8,843 bases of DNA from assembly GCA_023252065.1 (NCBI GenBank), contig JAHEXO010000054.1:1-8843 (forward strand), in the 5' to 3' direction. This document shows positions 1 to 7,320 of the stretch, one piece after another. The position numbers were made by a program, and so were the translations under genes. The DNA is from Nocardioides sp. (GTDB lineage: Bacteria > Actinomycetota > Actinomycetes > Propionibacteriales > Nocardioidaceae). How positions within the stretch are numbered: the stretch's first letter is position 1; each line of letters opens with the position of its first letter. A model generated the notes under the pieces. That model had not been told where the DNA came from and ran no database searches. It worked only from the letters and a program-made list of their open reading frames with translations.

Positions 1-206
1 TGGCCGAGCACCAGGGCACGCACGGTTCCGTCGTAGGGCGCGGCTGCCCACGGCGCACGCAGCCCGGGCGGGACCGGTGTCGGCCAGGCCGGACGCGGCC
101 CCGGTTCGAGCGCGTCGCGACAGGGCGCGCAGAGCACGCGGCCCGGCCGCTCGCAGCCGACGCAGCGGCCACCGAGCACCAGGTCGTGGAACGCGGTGGC
201 CAGCAC
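1..206 (-). CDS. ComF-family phosphoribosyltransferase, N-terminal part (cut by left edge)
   Basis: The 68 complete codons from a GTG at 206 read as the start of a ComF/amidophosphoribosyltransferase-like protein. An N-terminal zinc-ribbon-like cysteine set is visible as CVGC (Cys15, Cys18) and CAPC (Cys26, Cys29). It is followed by a proline-rich linker and by APWAAAPYDGTVRALVLG, the usual ComF lead-in to the phosphoribosyltransferase fold. The PRPP-binding motif would lie beyond the edge, so the catalytic part cannot be judged. The reading frame is open back to the lpqB stop at 276-278, and GTG 206 is the only standard start that keeps the cysteine region whole. A GGAG lies only 2 nt upstream of it, so the ribosome site is weak. 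The gene follows lpqB by 69 nt in the same direction, as the comF-like gene does in M. tuberculosis. Members are linked to DNA uptake in naturally competent bacteria; the role in actinobacteria is unclear. Confidence 0.85.
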   Translation of the reverse strand, partial: MLATAFHDLVLGGRCVGCERPGRVLCAPCRDALEPGPRPAWPTPVPPGLRAPWAAAPYDGTVRALVLG

Positions 207-275
207 GGCTCCAGCCGAGCAGCGCGACCGGGCCGTCGCAACCGGACCGCTCGCGGTTGTGGACGAGCAGCCGGG

Positions 276-2090
276 TCAGCCGGCGTAGGTGATGTGGCGC
301 AGGCCGCGGTAGGGCACCGGCGGCGTGCCGGCCGACTGGTCGAGGTCGACCAGGCTGCGCGGCAGGATCGCGAACGACGTCTGCGCGTCGCCGAGGGACG
401 TGATCGGCGTGGTGACCGGGGAGGTGACCAGGCCCATGACCCGACCCTGGATGTTGCCGGCCCCGGCAGCCCCCTGCTGGCGGGCCAGGTCGATGGTGGC
501 CGTGGAGGCCTCGCTCTGGGTGGTCGACCCGTCGACCGCGATCTGGCGCACCTCGGCGTACTGGTGGGTCAGCTGGTGGAGCACGTAGACGGTCGTGGGC
601 GAGCCCCAGCCGATGTCCGTGATCCGCGGTCCGCCGCCGGCCTGCCACGGCAGCCGACGCGTGTCGGTGGCGCCGAGCACGCCGCCGCGGGCGTCGTACC
701 GGATCCGGGAGACCAGCAGCTGGTCGGCCCGCTCCCCCCGGACGACGGCCACCAGCCGGGAGCCGTCGCGCGAGACCAGGAAGCGCTTGACCTGTTGTCC
801 GCTCACCCCGGCGACGTGCACGAGGTGGTGCTTGCCCCCGATCACGACCACGACGCGAGCGCCTCGGGGAGAGCGCTCGATGTCCCAGAGCCGTCCGGCG
901 AAGTCCCACGAGGGTCGCAGGAGCGGCCCGGCCCCGGCGTACACCTGGTGCACCTCGGAGGCGCCCCGGACCGGCCCCGTCAGCAGGCGGTAGGGGGTGA
1001 CCCCGGCGATGCGGGTGTCGTCGAGGCTGACCGCGAAGGGGCCGATCCCGACGGCGGCGGTGCCGAAGGGGCCGTCGACGGCGGTCAGGCGCGCAGCCTG
1101 CCCGGACACGAGGCGGCCGTTGCGCAGGGCGTAGAGCTGCGCGCTGGCCAGGCTGTCGGTGGGGTCGTAGCGGCGGTAGCCGGAGACGAGGAACGTGGAG
1201 CTCCCTGTCGAGTCGGTGACGTGGCGGCCAGCGATGGTGACCTGGAACGTCTTCACCGACGGCTCCTGCCGCAGCGTCCAGGCCAGCTGGGCCAGCATGA
1301 GATCGGTGGTCTTGGGCGGCAGCGGACCGGGGTCGGGTCCCTTGAGGGTCACCTGGGCGACGCCCTGGCGCGACACCGTGACGCTCGGGGCCGGCGAGAG
1401 TCCCGGCGGGATGAAGCTGCGCGCGACCTGGGAGAGCGAGCTCTGTGGTCCCATCAGCAGTGCGCGGACCAGGAAGGTCGCGAGCTGGTCCCCCTCGGGC
1501 AGGTGCACCGGCTCAGGCACCAGGATCCGGCCGGTGGGGTCGAAGAAGTAGAGGGTCGCGGCCTGGAAGTGCTGCTGGTACCACAGCTCCGGGACGATGA
1601 ACGCGTCCGGCGCCTTCGCGATCCGCCACCGGCCGGGGGCCTCGGGCCGCATCGGGAGGGCGACGGTGGAGTCCGCCGGCGGGAGGCGGCCCTCCCAGTT
1701 GCCTCGCGCGCCGAGCGCGTGCGCACCGTGCAGCTGCACGCTCACCCGCAACCCACCGCTGACCGGCGCACTGGTGTAGACGATCGTGCGGGTCTGGGGC
1801 CGCCAGTCGCTCTGCGCCTGCCGGGTGAGGAACTTCTTGGCCACCGGGATCTGGATCGGGGTCGCCGTCATCGCGTTGAGGAACCCCTTGACGATCTCCT
1901 GCGGGGAGTCGCCGGGGTGCGGCGGCGGCGGGTGGGTGAACGGGCCCTGGACCGTCGTCGCCTCGCCGTTGCCCTTCTCGACCACCACCGGCCCGGTCGT
2001 GGGCAGCCGGACGCACGACGACAGGACGAGGGCTGCGGTGAGCGCCAGCAGGGGCCTGGCCAGACGGCGTGCGTTCACACGGGTGCTCAC
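276..2090 (-). CDS. lpqB: Lipoprotein LpqB, MtrAB-associated, with GerMN domain and beta-propeller
   Basis: This is a 604-residue envelope lipoprotein that, in mycobacteria, interacts with the outer domain of MtrB and tunes MtrA phosphorylation. The start chosen is the GTG at 2090. It overlaps the mtrB stop as GTGA, has an AGGTGG ribosome site at 2095-2100, and puts a signal peptide at the very N-terminus: basic RRLAR, a hydrophobic stretch, then the lipobox LSSC with the lipidated Cys26. An upstream ATG at 2207 would add 39 arginine- and alanine-rich residues from the mtrB overlap and bury the signal peptide. Residues about 60-170 resemble the N-terminal LpqB domain and about 200-290 the GerMN (sporulation/germination) domain. 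Residues from about 310 to the end form a repetitive beta-rich propeller-like region. Length is close to the M. tuberculosis protein (about 580 residues). The overlap with mtrB implies translational coupling. Confidence 0.95.
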   Translation of the reverse strand: MSTRVNARRLARPLLALTAALVLSSCVRLPTTGPVVVEKGNGEATTVQGPFTHPPPPHPGDSPQEIVKGFLNAMTATPIQIPVAKKFLTRQAQSDWRPQTRTIVYTSAPVSGGLRVSVQLHGAHALGARGNWEGRLPPADSTVALPMRPEAPGRWRIAKAPDAFIVPELWYQQHFQAATLYFFDPTGRILVPEPVHLPEGDQLATFLVRALLMGPQSSLSQVARSFIPPGLSPAPSVTVSRQGVAQVTLKGPDPGPLPPKTTDLMLAQLAWTLRQEPSVKTFQVTIAGRHVTDSTGSSTFLVSGYRRYDPTDSLASAQLYALRNGRLVSGQAARLTAVDGPFGTAAVGIGPFAVSLDDTRIAGVTPYRLLTGPVRGASEVHQVYAGAGPLLRPSWDFAGRLWDIERSPRGARVVVVIGGKHHLVHVAGVSGQQVKRFLVSRDGSRLVAVVRGERADQLLVSRIRYDARGGVLGATDTRRLPWQAGGGPRITDIGWGSPTTVYVLHQLTHQYAEVRQIAVDGSTTQSEASTATIDLARQQGAAGAGNIQGRVMGLVTSPVTTPITSLGDAQTSFAILPRSLVDLDQSAGTPPVPYRGLRHITYAG

Positions 2091-3709
2091 ACGACCACCT
2101 CGGCCGCATCGTCGGGAACCAGCGGCAGCGGGCTGTGCCGCAGCGGGGTGCCGGCCCGTCGGGGCAGCGTGAGCCGGAACTGCGCCCCCTCGTCGGGCTT
2201 GCCCCACGCCTGGAGCCAGCCTCCGTGGAGATGGGTGTCCTCGAGCGAGATCGCGAGCCCGAGGCCGGTGCCACCGCTGGTGCGGGCCCGGGCCGGGTCG
2301 GCGCGCCAGAAGCGGTTGAACACCATCGCCGACTCCCCCACCTCCAGCCCGACGCCGTGGTCGCGGACTGCGATCGCGGCCGCCTGCTCGTCGGCCGCGA
2401 CGGTGACCACGATCTCCCCGCTCTCGGCGTGGTCGATGGCGTTGGTGACGAGGTTGCGCACGATGCGCTCGACACGTCGTACGTCGGCCTCGGCGACGCA
2501 GGGCGTGTCGGGGGCGCGGACCACCACGCGCGTGTTCCGCTGGTCGGCGAGCGCGCGGGTGTTGTCGACGACACGACGTACGACGTCGGTGAGGTTGACG
2601 TCGTCGAGGTCGAGCGCGGCCGCCCCGGCGTCGAACCGGCTGATCTCCAGCAGGTCGACCAGCAACGTCTCGAAGCGGTCGAGCTCGCGCTGCAACAGCT
2701 CGGCGGCACGGGCGGTCGCGGGGTCGAACCCCTGCTTGGCGTCGTAGAGCACCGAGCCGGCCAGCCGCACGGTGGTCAGGGGCGTCCGGAGCTCGTGGGA
2801 CACGTCGGAGACGAAACGGCGCTGCACCCGGCTCAGCTCCTCGAGCTGGCGGATCTGGCGTTGGAGGCTGGTGGCCATCTGGTTGAACGACGTCGCGAGC
2901 CGCGCGAGGTCGTCCTCGCCGGTGACCCGCAGCCGCTCCTGGAGCTGACCGGCGGCGAGCCGCTCGGCGACCCGACGGGCCATCCGGATCGGGGTGACGA
3001 TCTGGCGGGTCAGCAGCCAGGTGAGGGCGGCGGTGAGTGCCAGCAGCAGGATGCCGGCGGTCAGCAGCGCCCGCTGCACCAGGGCCAGGGTCTGGTCGAG
3101 GTCGTCCATCGGGAACAGGTAGTAGAGCGTGTAGTGCGAGTTGTCCGCGGGGATCGTCACCAGCGACCCGACGACGATGCCGGGTGTGCTCGTGGTCCCT
3201 CCGCCCGGCTTGTCGGTGACGATTGTCGTGTAGGTCCAGGCGGTGCCGGCCTTGGGCTGGTCGAAGTGCTCGACCAGCGACCGCGGGACGCTCGACTCGT
3301 GCAGCAGGGGCGACACCTGGTCGCCGCGGTCGATCAGCGCAGTCCTGCCGCTGCCCGGGCCGGCCATGATCACGCTGAAGCCGCGGGCCACCCCGCTCTG
3401 GTAGATCGAGGAGTACAGGTCGGTGGCCTGGGCCGTGGCGTTGGTGTCGGTGGGGGGCGCCGAGTTGAGCGAGGTCGACGCCTGCCGGTTCTCGTTGGCG
3501 ACCTCGGTCAGCACGGCGGCGACGCGGTGGTCGACCAGGCCCTGCTCGATCTGCCGGAGCAGGAACCAGCCGACGGCGGAGACCACGATCGCCGACAGCA
3601 GCAGGGTGCTGACCGCGACCCGGGCCTGGATCGACCGTCGCCAGAAGGTCAGGCCCCGGCGGAGTGCCTCCGGGACGCTGCGTCCCTCACCGGGTGCCGT
3701 GCGTGCCAT
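2087..3709 (-). CDS. mtrB: Sensor histidine kinase MtrB
   Basis: This 540-residue membrane sensor kinase is the partner of MtrA. Transmembrane helix 1 spans about residues 31-52 and helix 2 about 211-234, bracketing an extracytoplasmic sensor domain of about 160 residues. A HAMP linker follows (about 234-290). The dimerisation/phosphoacceptor box is VSHELRTPL with His305. The ATPase domain has the N box (Asn419 and Asn423 in RNLVTNAIDHA), the G1 box DHGVGL near 450, the F box FNRFWRAD near 464 and the G2 box GGTGLGLAI near 479. All catalytic motifs are intact. The ATG at 3709 lies 12 nt after the mtrA stop, with GGTGGTGAG just before it as the ribosome site. The two genes are in the same reading frame, separated only by the TGA and four codons. 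The family controls cell division, wall metabolism and, in Streptomyces, development. The last codons overlap lpqB. Confidence 0.97.
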   Translation of the reverse strand: MARTAPGEGRSVPEALRRGLTFWRRSIQARVAVSTLLLSAIVVSAVGWFLLRQIEQGLVDHRVAAVLTEVANENRQASTSLNSAPPTDTNATAQATDLYSSIYQSGVARGFSVIMAGPGSGRTALIDRGDQVSPLLHESSVPRSLVEHFDQPKAGTAWTYTTIVTDKPGGGTTSTPGIVVGSLVTIPADNSHYTLYYLFPMDDLDQTLALVQRALLTAGILLLALTAALTWLLTRQIVTPIRMARRVAERLAAGQLQERLRVTGEDDLARLATSFNQMATSLQRQIRQLEELSRVQRRFVSDVSHELRTPLTTVRLAGSVLYDAKQGFDPATARAAELLQRELDRFETLLVDLLEISRFDAGAAALDLDDVNLTDVVRRVVDNTRALADQRNTRVVVRAPDTPCVAEADVRRVERIVRNLVTNAIDHAESGEIVVTVAADEQAAAIAVRDHGVGLEVGESAMVFNRFWRADPARARTSGGTGLGLAISLEDTHLHGGWLQAWGKPDEGAQFRLTLPRRAGTPLRHSPLPLVPDDAAEVVV

Positions 3710-3721
3710 CTCACCACCGTG

Positions 3722-4435
3722 TCACTGCTGGCCGGACCCGCCGGCCTTGTAGCCCACACCACGGACCGTCAGCACGATCTCGGGGTTCTCCGGGTCGGAC
3801 TCGACCTTGGAGCGCAACCGCTGTACGTGCACGTTGACCAGCCGGGTGTCGGCGGCGTGCCGGTAGCCCCAGACCTGCTCGAGCAGGACCTCGCGGGTGA
3901 AGACCTGCCAGGGCTTGCGGGCCAGGCAGACGAGGAGGTCGAACTCCAGCGGCGTGAGGTTGACCGGCTTACCGTCGCGGGTCACCGCGTGCCCGGCGAC
4001 GTCGATCGCGAGCGGCCCGATGGCCAGGGTGTCGGCCCCGGGCGCGTCGTTACGGCGTACGCGGGCTCGGATGCGGGCCACCAGCTCCTTGGGCTTGAAC
4101 GGCTTGACGACGTAGTCGTCGGCGCCGGACTCGAGCCCTACCACCACGTCGACGGTGTCGCCCTTGGCGGTGAGCATCACGATGGGCACACCCGACTCGG
4201 CGCGGATCTCCTTGCACACGTCGATGCCGCCCTTGCCGGGAAGCATGAGGTCGAGCAGGACGACGTCGGGCCGGTAGGCGTGGAACTCCTCCAGCGCCTC
4301 GTCACCCCGGTCGACGACGTGGGAGTCGAAGCCCTCCTGGCGCAGGACGATCGACAACATCTCCGACAACGACTCGTCGTCGTCCACGACGAGCACGCGC
4401 GCTCGGAAGTCCTCGCCTTGGCTCACGGCAGCCAT
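3722..4435 (-). CDS. mtrA: DNA-binding response regulator MtrA (OmpR/PhoB family)
   Basis: This 237-residue response regulator is phosphorylated by MtrB. The receiver domain covers about residues 12-125, with the acidic pocket VVDDDE (Asp18-Asp20), the phosphoacceptor Asp62 in LLDLMLPG, switch Thr89 in MLTAK and Lys111 in VVKPFKPKE. A winged-helix DNA-binding domain covers about 140-230, including LTPLEFDLL, the recognition-helix region RLVNVHVQRLRSKVE and the wing TVRGVGYKA. Length fits the family (228 residues in M. tuberculosis). The ATG at 4435 is preferred. A GTG three codons in is possible, and neither has a strong ribosome site (only GGCAAG before the ATG). In mycobacteria MtrA targets include dnaA, wall-hydrolase genes and the replication origin. 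It lies 52 nt downstream of ahcY, so it may be cotranscribed with it or have its own promoter in that gap, which holds a perfect palindrome. Confidence 0.97.
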   Translation of the reverse strand: MAAVSQGEDFRARVLVVDDDESLSEMLSIVLRQEGFDSHVVDRGDEALEEFHAYRPDVVLLDLMLPGKGGIDVCKEIRAESGVPIVMLTAKGDTVDVVVGLESGADDYVVKPFKPKELVARIRARVRRNDAPGADTLAIGPLAIDVAGHAVTRDGKPVNLTPLEFDLLVCLARKPWQVFTREVLLEQVWGYRHAADTRLVNVHVQRLRSKVESDPENPEIVLTVRGVGYKAGGSGQQ

Positions 4436-4460
4436 CTTGCCAGTCGAGACTGAGAAATCC

Positions 4461-4472
4461 CGACGTACGTCG
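4461..4472. promoter_or_regulatory. 12-bp perfect palindrome in the ahcY-mtrA gap (possible operator)
   Basis: CGACGTACGTCG is a perfect 12-bp palindrome lying 26 nt upstream of the mtrA ATG in a 52-nt gap. A second, smaller dyad, CAGTC-GA-GACTG, lies at 4441-4452 between it and the start codon. No U-tract follows on either strand, so a terminator is unlikely. The position suits a regulator-binding site for mtrA. It does not look like the direct-repeat sites known for MtrA itself. The function is inference, and short GC-rich palindromes of this type also arise by chance. Confidence 0.35.
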
Positions 4473-4487
4473 CGGAGCAGGGCTCGC

Positions 4488-5939
4488 TCAGTAGCGGTAC
4501 TGGTCGGGCTTGTAGGGGCCCTCGACCGCGACGCCGAGGTAGCTCGCCTGCTCGCCGGTGAGCTCGGTGAGCTTCACACCGAGCGCGCCGAGGTGGAGCC
4601 GCGCGACCTCCTCGTCGAGGTGCTTGGGCAGCGTGTAGACGCCGACCGGGTAGTCCTCGGGCTTGGTGAACAGCTCGATCTGGGCCAGCACCTGGTTGGT
4701 GAAGGAGTTGGACATCACGAAGCTGGGGTGGCCCGTGGCGTTGCCGAGGTTCATCAGCCGGCCCTCGGAGAGCACGATGATCGAGCGACCGCCCGCGGAC
4801 TCCGGGAAGGTCCAGACGTCGACCTGCGGCTTGACGTTCTTGCGTTCGACGCTCTCGAAGGCCTCGAGGCCGGCCATGTCGAGCTCGTTGTCGAAGTGGC
4901 CGATGTTGCCGAGGATCGCCTGGTGCTTCATCCGCGACATCTGGTCGACGGTGACGACGTTCTTGTTGCCGGTGGCGGTGATCACGATGTCGGCGGTCTC
5001 GAGGACGTCCTCGAGGGTGGTCACCTGGTAGCCGTCCATCGCGGCCTGGAGCGCGCAGATCGGGTCGATCTCGGTGATCACGACACGCGCGCCCTGACCA
5101 CGCAGGCTCTCGGCGCACCCCTTGCCGACATCGCCGTACCCGCACACGACGGCGACCTTGCCGCCGATGAGCACGTCGGTGGCGCGGTTGATGCCGTCGA
5201 TGAGGCTGTGCCGGCAGCCGTACTTGTTGTCGAACTTGGACTTGGTGACCGAGTCGTTGACGTTGATCGCCGGGAAGAGGAGAGAGCCCTCCTTCATCAT
5301 GTCGTAGAGCCGGTGGACGCCGGTGGTGGTCTCCTCGGTCACACCGCGGAGCTCGGCGGCGATCTGGGTCCAGCGGTCGTCGCTCTCCTGGAGCGACTTC
5401 ACCAGGACGTCGAAGACGACCTTCTGCTCATGGCTTGCGGCGGTGGCCGGGTCGGGCGCCTCGCCCTTCTTCTCGGCCTCGACGCCGAGGTGGACGAGCA
5501 TCGTGGCGTCGCCACCGTCGTCGAGGATCATGTTGGCCTTCTCGCTCTGCCCGTCCTTGGCCGGCCAGATCAGGATCTGCTGGGTGCACCACCAGTACTC
5601 CTCGAGCGTCTCGCCCTTCCACGCGAACACCGGCACGCCCTGCGGGTCGTCGACGGTGCCGTGGGGCCCGACGACGACGGCGGCGGCCGCGTGGTCCTGG
5701 GTGGAGAAGATGTTGCAGGAGGCCCAGCGCACCTCGGCACCGAGCGCCACCAGGGTCTCGATCAGCACGGCCGTCTGGATCGTCATGTGCAGCGAGCCGG
5801 CGATCTTGGCACCCTTGAGGGGCTGGCTGGCGGAGTAGCGCTCACGCATCGCCATCAGGCCGGGCATCTCGTGCTCGGCGAGGGTGATCTCGGTGCGGCC
5901 GAAGTCGGCCAGGCTCAGGTCGGCGACCTTGTGGTCCAT
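4488..5939 (-). CDS. ahcY: S-adenosylhomocysteine hydrolase (adenosylhomocysteinase)
   Basis: This cytosolic NAD-dependent enzyme reversibly splits S-adenosylhomocysteine into adenosine and homocysteine, relieving product inhibition of methyltransferases. The start chosen is the ATG at 5939, giving 483 residues: AGGAGG at 5949-5954 sits 9 nt upstream. An ATG ten codons further up would consume that ribosome site. Substrate-domain residues include His51 and Thr53 in HMTIQT, the DDGGDAT segment near 140, [11 protein letters not shown] near 201-210, and Lys233, Asp237 and Asn238 in [13 protein letters not shown]. The NAD-binding Rossmann motif is [11 protein letters not shown] (Gly267, Gly269, Gly272). 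An insertion of roughly 40 residues around 150-200, absent from the human enzyme, matches the actinobacterial form. The C-terminal tail that contacts the neighbouring subunit's NAD ends KPDQYRY, where many relatives have KPDHYRY. The gene leads the mtrAB-lpqB cluster. Confidence 0.97.
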   Translation of the reverse strand: MDHKVADLSLADFGRTEITLAEHEMPGLMAMRERYSASQPLKGAKIAGSLHMTIQTAVLIETLVALGAEVRWASCNIFSTQDHAAAAVVVGPHGTVDDPQGVPVFAWKGETLEEYWWCTQQILIWPAKDGQSEKANMILDDGGDATMLVHLGVEAEKKGEAPDPATAASHEQKVVFDVLVKSLQESDDRWTQIAAELRGVTEETTTGVHRLYDMMKEGSLLFPAINVNDSVTKSKFDNKYGCRHSLIDGINRATDVLIGGKVAVVCGYGDVGKGCAESLRGQGARVVITEIDPICALQAAMDGYQVTTLEDVLETADIVITATGNKNVVTVDQMSRMKHQAILGNIGHFDNELDMAGLEAFESVERKNVKPQVDVWTFPESAGGRSIIVLSEGRLMNLGNATGHPSFVMSNSFTNQVLAQIELFTKPEDYPVGVYTLPKHLDEEVARLHLGALGVKLTELTGEQASYLGVAVEGPYKPDQYRY

Positions 5940-5948
5940 GAGGTTGTG

Positions 5949-5954
5949 CCTCCT
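5949..5954 (-). promoter_or_regulatory. Strong ribosome binding site of ahcY
   Basis: AGGAGG on the minus strand, 9 nt before the ATG at 5939. It is the strongest Shine-Dalgarno match noticed in the window and decides the ahcY start against the upstream ATG at 5969. Confidence 0.8.
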
Positions 5955-5962
5955 GCTCGACG

Positions 5963-5979
5963 GCCGCACGGGGTGCGGC
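5963..5979 (-). terminator. Perfect 7-bp GC hairpin between the MFS gene and ahcY
   Basis: Two perfect 7-base arms, GCCGCAC and GTGCGGC, flank a 3-base loop. They lie 18 nt after the MFS stop codon and 8 nt upstream of the ahcY ribosome site. There is no T-tract after it on the minus strand. It could be a weak or U-less actinobacterial terminator for the transporter gene, or a leader hairpin of the ahcY mRNA. The hairpin is seen directly; its role is uncertain. The 58-nt gap is small for a known SAH riboswitch and I do not recognise one. Confidence 0.45.
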
Positions 5980-5997
5980 TCTGGAAGGATTCTCAGG

Positions 5998-7161
5998 TTA
6001 GGACTGGCTGCCCTCGTCCGCAGAATCCTCGACGGCCTCCAGTCTTCGACCAGGGAGCCAGCGCATCACGGCGTACCCGACCAGGGCGGCCGGGATGCCG
6101 AGGAGCGCCACGAGGGTCGGGAAGCTCAACGCGTGTGCGCCGAGTGCGAACGCGGCGTAGACGGTCAGCGCGATCATCTCCTCGAGGAGGCCGAGCACGC
6201 TGGTGACCGTCGCGCGCGCGGGACCGGTGATGGTGTCCTGCAACCGGGTCTCGCCGACGATCATGGCGTTGTTGAGTAGGCCGTAGCCGATCCCGATGGC
6301 GACGAAGCCGAGATAGGGCGCGGCCAGCGCACCGGCGGACACCAGTGCCGCACCGACGACCAGGATGCCGCCCACCACCGGACCGCCGAACCGGGCCGTG
6401 CGGCCGACGGCTGCCGTCCCGACCACCTGGCCGAGCACGGTGACTGCGAGGAGGAGCGGTACGACGCTGGTGGCGACTCCGTGGTCGCGCGCGACCAGCG
6501 GGAAGTACTCGTCGTAGGCCGTGAGCCCCACCATCGCCGCGGCCAGCAGGAGGACGCGGCGCACGTCGGGGTGGTAACGCGACTCTGCGAGGCCGGACCG
6601 CAGCATCGCGACGTAGCGCGAAGCGGCCCGCTCGGTCTCGAGCAGGGCGGGCCCCTCGTGCGCGGGTCTCCGGGCGGCGCGCGAGACCGGGAGGGTGGCG
6701 GCCAGGGCTCCCTGTCCGACCGCGATCGCCACCGAGACCCAGCCGACCAGCGGGTAGCCGCCCACGGCGAACAGCCAGGCAGCCGCCGCCGTCGCGGTCA
6801 GGTTGGCGATCATCGCGCTCGAGTGGGCCCAGCCGATCAATGCCGGGTAGCGCTCCCGTGCGCCGCGGGTGACCAGCTCGTCGTACACCAGGGACTCGAA
6901 GGTCCCCGACATCAAGGCGCTGGACAGGCCCCAGCAGACGAAGCCGAGCGCGAAGCCGGCGAACGTCTGCCAGAGCATCCAGGTGGAGAAGCCGACCGCG
7001 TAGATCGCGGCGGACAGCACCAGGAGGAGGCGCCGGTCGACGGTGTCGGCCCAGGCGCCCGACGGCACCTCGCAGAGGAAGCTGGTCAGCGACCAGATGA
7101 TCAGCAGGATCGAGAGGTGCGCGCTGCTGACGCCGTGGTCGACGAACAGCAGCGAGTACAC
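5998..7161 (-). CDS. Major facilitator superfamily (MFS) transporter, 5' end uncertain
   Basis: From the GTG at 7161 this reads 387 residues of a hydrophobic integral membrane protein with about 11 predicted helices. The MFS motif A between helices 2 and 3 is clear ([10 protein letters not shown], residues 35-44). [12 protein letters not shown] segment near 86-96 is common in MFS drug or small-solute exporters. The substrate cannot be predicted. The GTG falls inside the first helix and has no ribosome site. In the same frame upstream, coding-like sequence continues (RRFVLHVLAYHASRDLVPLY), completing helix 1, until a TGA at 7246-7248. Eight codons above that TGA lies an in-frame ATG at 7272 behind a -10-like box. 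With that start and a sense codon in place of TGA the protein would be 424 residues, typical for the family. The true product is therefore doubtful: a truncated protein, a CTG start at 7212, or a gene inactivated by a nonsense change. It is transcribed away from the hydrolase and ends 58 nt before ahcY. Confidence 0.8.
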   Translation of the reverse strand: MYSLLFVDHGVSSAHLSILLIIWSLTSFLCEVPSGAWADTVDRRLLLVLSAAIYAVGFSTWMLWQTFAGFALGFVCWGLSSALMSGTFESLVYDELVTRGARERYPALIGWAHSSAMIANLTATAAAAWLFAVGGYPLVGWVSVAIAVGQGALAATLPVSRAARRPAHEGPALLETERAASRYVAMLRSGLAESRYHPDVRRVLLLAAAMVGLTAYDEYFPLVARDHGVATSVVPLLLAVTVLGQVVGTAAVGRTARFGGPVVGGILVVGAALVSAGALAAPYLGFVAIGIGYGLLNNAMIVGETRLQDTITGPARATVTSVLGLLEEMIALTVYAAFALGAHALSFPTLVALLGIPAALVGYAVMRWLPGRRLEAVEDSADEGSQS

Positions 7162-7272
7162 GGCGTAGAGCGGGACCAGGTCGCGCGACGCGTGATAGGC
7201 GAGGACGTGCAGGACGAACCGGCGTTCGGGCGTCCTGGGCGGGACTCAAACGTGACCGGAGAAGAAGCGCAT
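7162..7272 (-). pseudogene. Probable disrupted 5' coding end of the MFS transporter gene (in-frame TGA)
   Basis: Reading in the frame of the transporter from the ATG at 7272 gives MRFFSGHV, then TGA at 7248-7246, then 28 codons without a stop leading into the transporter at 7161. Those 28 codons encode a helix-1-like segment with an RDLVPLY stretch of the kind often seen at the start of MFS proteins. No ATG, GTG or TTG occurs in frame between the TGA and 7161. A single base change (for example CGA to TGA, or TGG to TGA) would explain this. A sequencing error or unusual initiation at the CTG at 7212 are alternatives. Confidence 0.5.
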
Positions 7273-7279
7273 GGGCAGG

Positions 7280-7285
7280 AGGCTA
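7280..7285 (-). promoter_or_regulatory. -10-like box TAGCCT upstream of the MFS ATG (leaderless candidate)
   Basis: TAGCCT on the minus strand matches the actinobacterial TANNNT -10 pattern and lies 7 nt before the ATG at 7272. Transcription would then begin at or next to the start codon, as in leaderless mRNAs. No ribosome site precedes that ATG; the bases there are CCTCCTGCCC, the complement of one. No clear -35 hexamer is visible. Confidence 0.45.
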
Positions 7286-7314
7286 GTGCGAGAGGTGCTG
7301 GCGCAGCGAGCCTC

Positions 7315-7320
7315 TAGCGT
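7315..7320 (+). promoter_or_regulatory. -10-like box TAGCGT upstream of the hydrolase ATG (leaderless candidate)
   Basis: TAGCGT matches TANNNT and lies 6 nt before the ATG at 7327, the spacing expected of a leaderless transcript. There is no usable Shine-Dalgarno sequence (only GGGG directly against the ATG). No clear -35 hexamer is visible. A 6-bp inverted repeat (GAGGCT at 7279-7284, AGCCTC at 7309-7314) touches both -10 boxes and might be a shared operator for the divergent pair, but its arms are short. Confidence 0.45.

Noticed and set aside
2464..2600. Repeated CGTACGTCG / ACGACGTACG-like strings inside mtrB
   Set aside because: They fall in conserved coding sequence and reflect Arg-Thr-Val/Asp codon choices; they are not spaced as a regulatory or repeat array.
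186..2747. 853-codon open frame on the plus strand opposite lpqB and mtrB
   Set aside because: It lies antisense to two clear conserved genes, spans their junction, and encodes an Arg/Gly/Asp/Val-rich sequence with no domain. It is the usual shadow frame of GC3-rich coding DNA.
3710..3724. mtrA and mtrB in the same frame separated by TGA and four codons, suggesting readthrough fusion
   Set aside because: mtrB has its own ATG and a GGTGGTGAG ribosome site. Same-frame spacing occurs by chance one time in three, and nothing supports readthrough.
2069..4453. 794-codon open frame on the plus strand opposite mtrB and mtrA
   Set aside because: Same reasoning: antisense to intact mtrA and mtrB, biased composition, no recognisable motif.
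5995..6000. TAACCT overlapping the MFS stop codon as a -10 box for ahcY
   Set aside because: It fits TANNNT but there is no -35 match, and the motif is frequent by chance. It is too weak to list as a promoter.
4437..6206. 589-codon open frame on the plus strand opposite ahcY
   Set aside because: An antisense shadow of the highly conserved ahcY gene, running on into the MFS gene without any domain.
5993..7249. 418-codon minus-strand frame from a TTG at 7249 overlapping the MFS gene
   Set aside because: It is the +1 shadow of the transporter: Arg/Pro-rich, without membrane helices. It starts just past the TGA that interrupts the real frame, so it looks tempting, but its sequence is not MFS-like.
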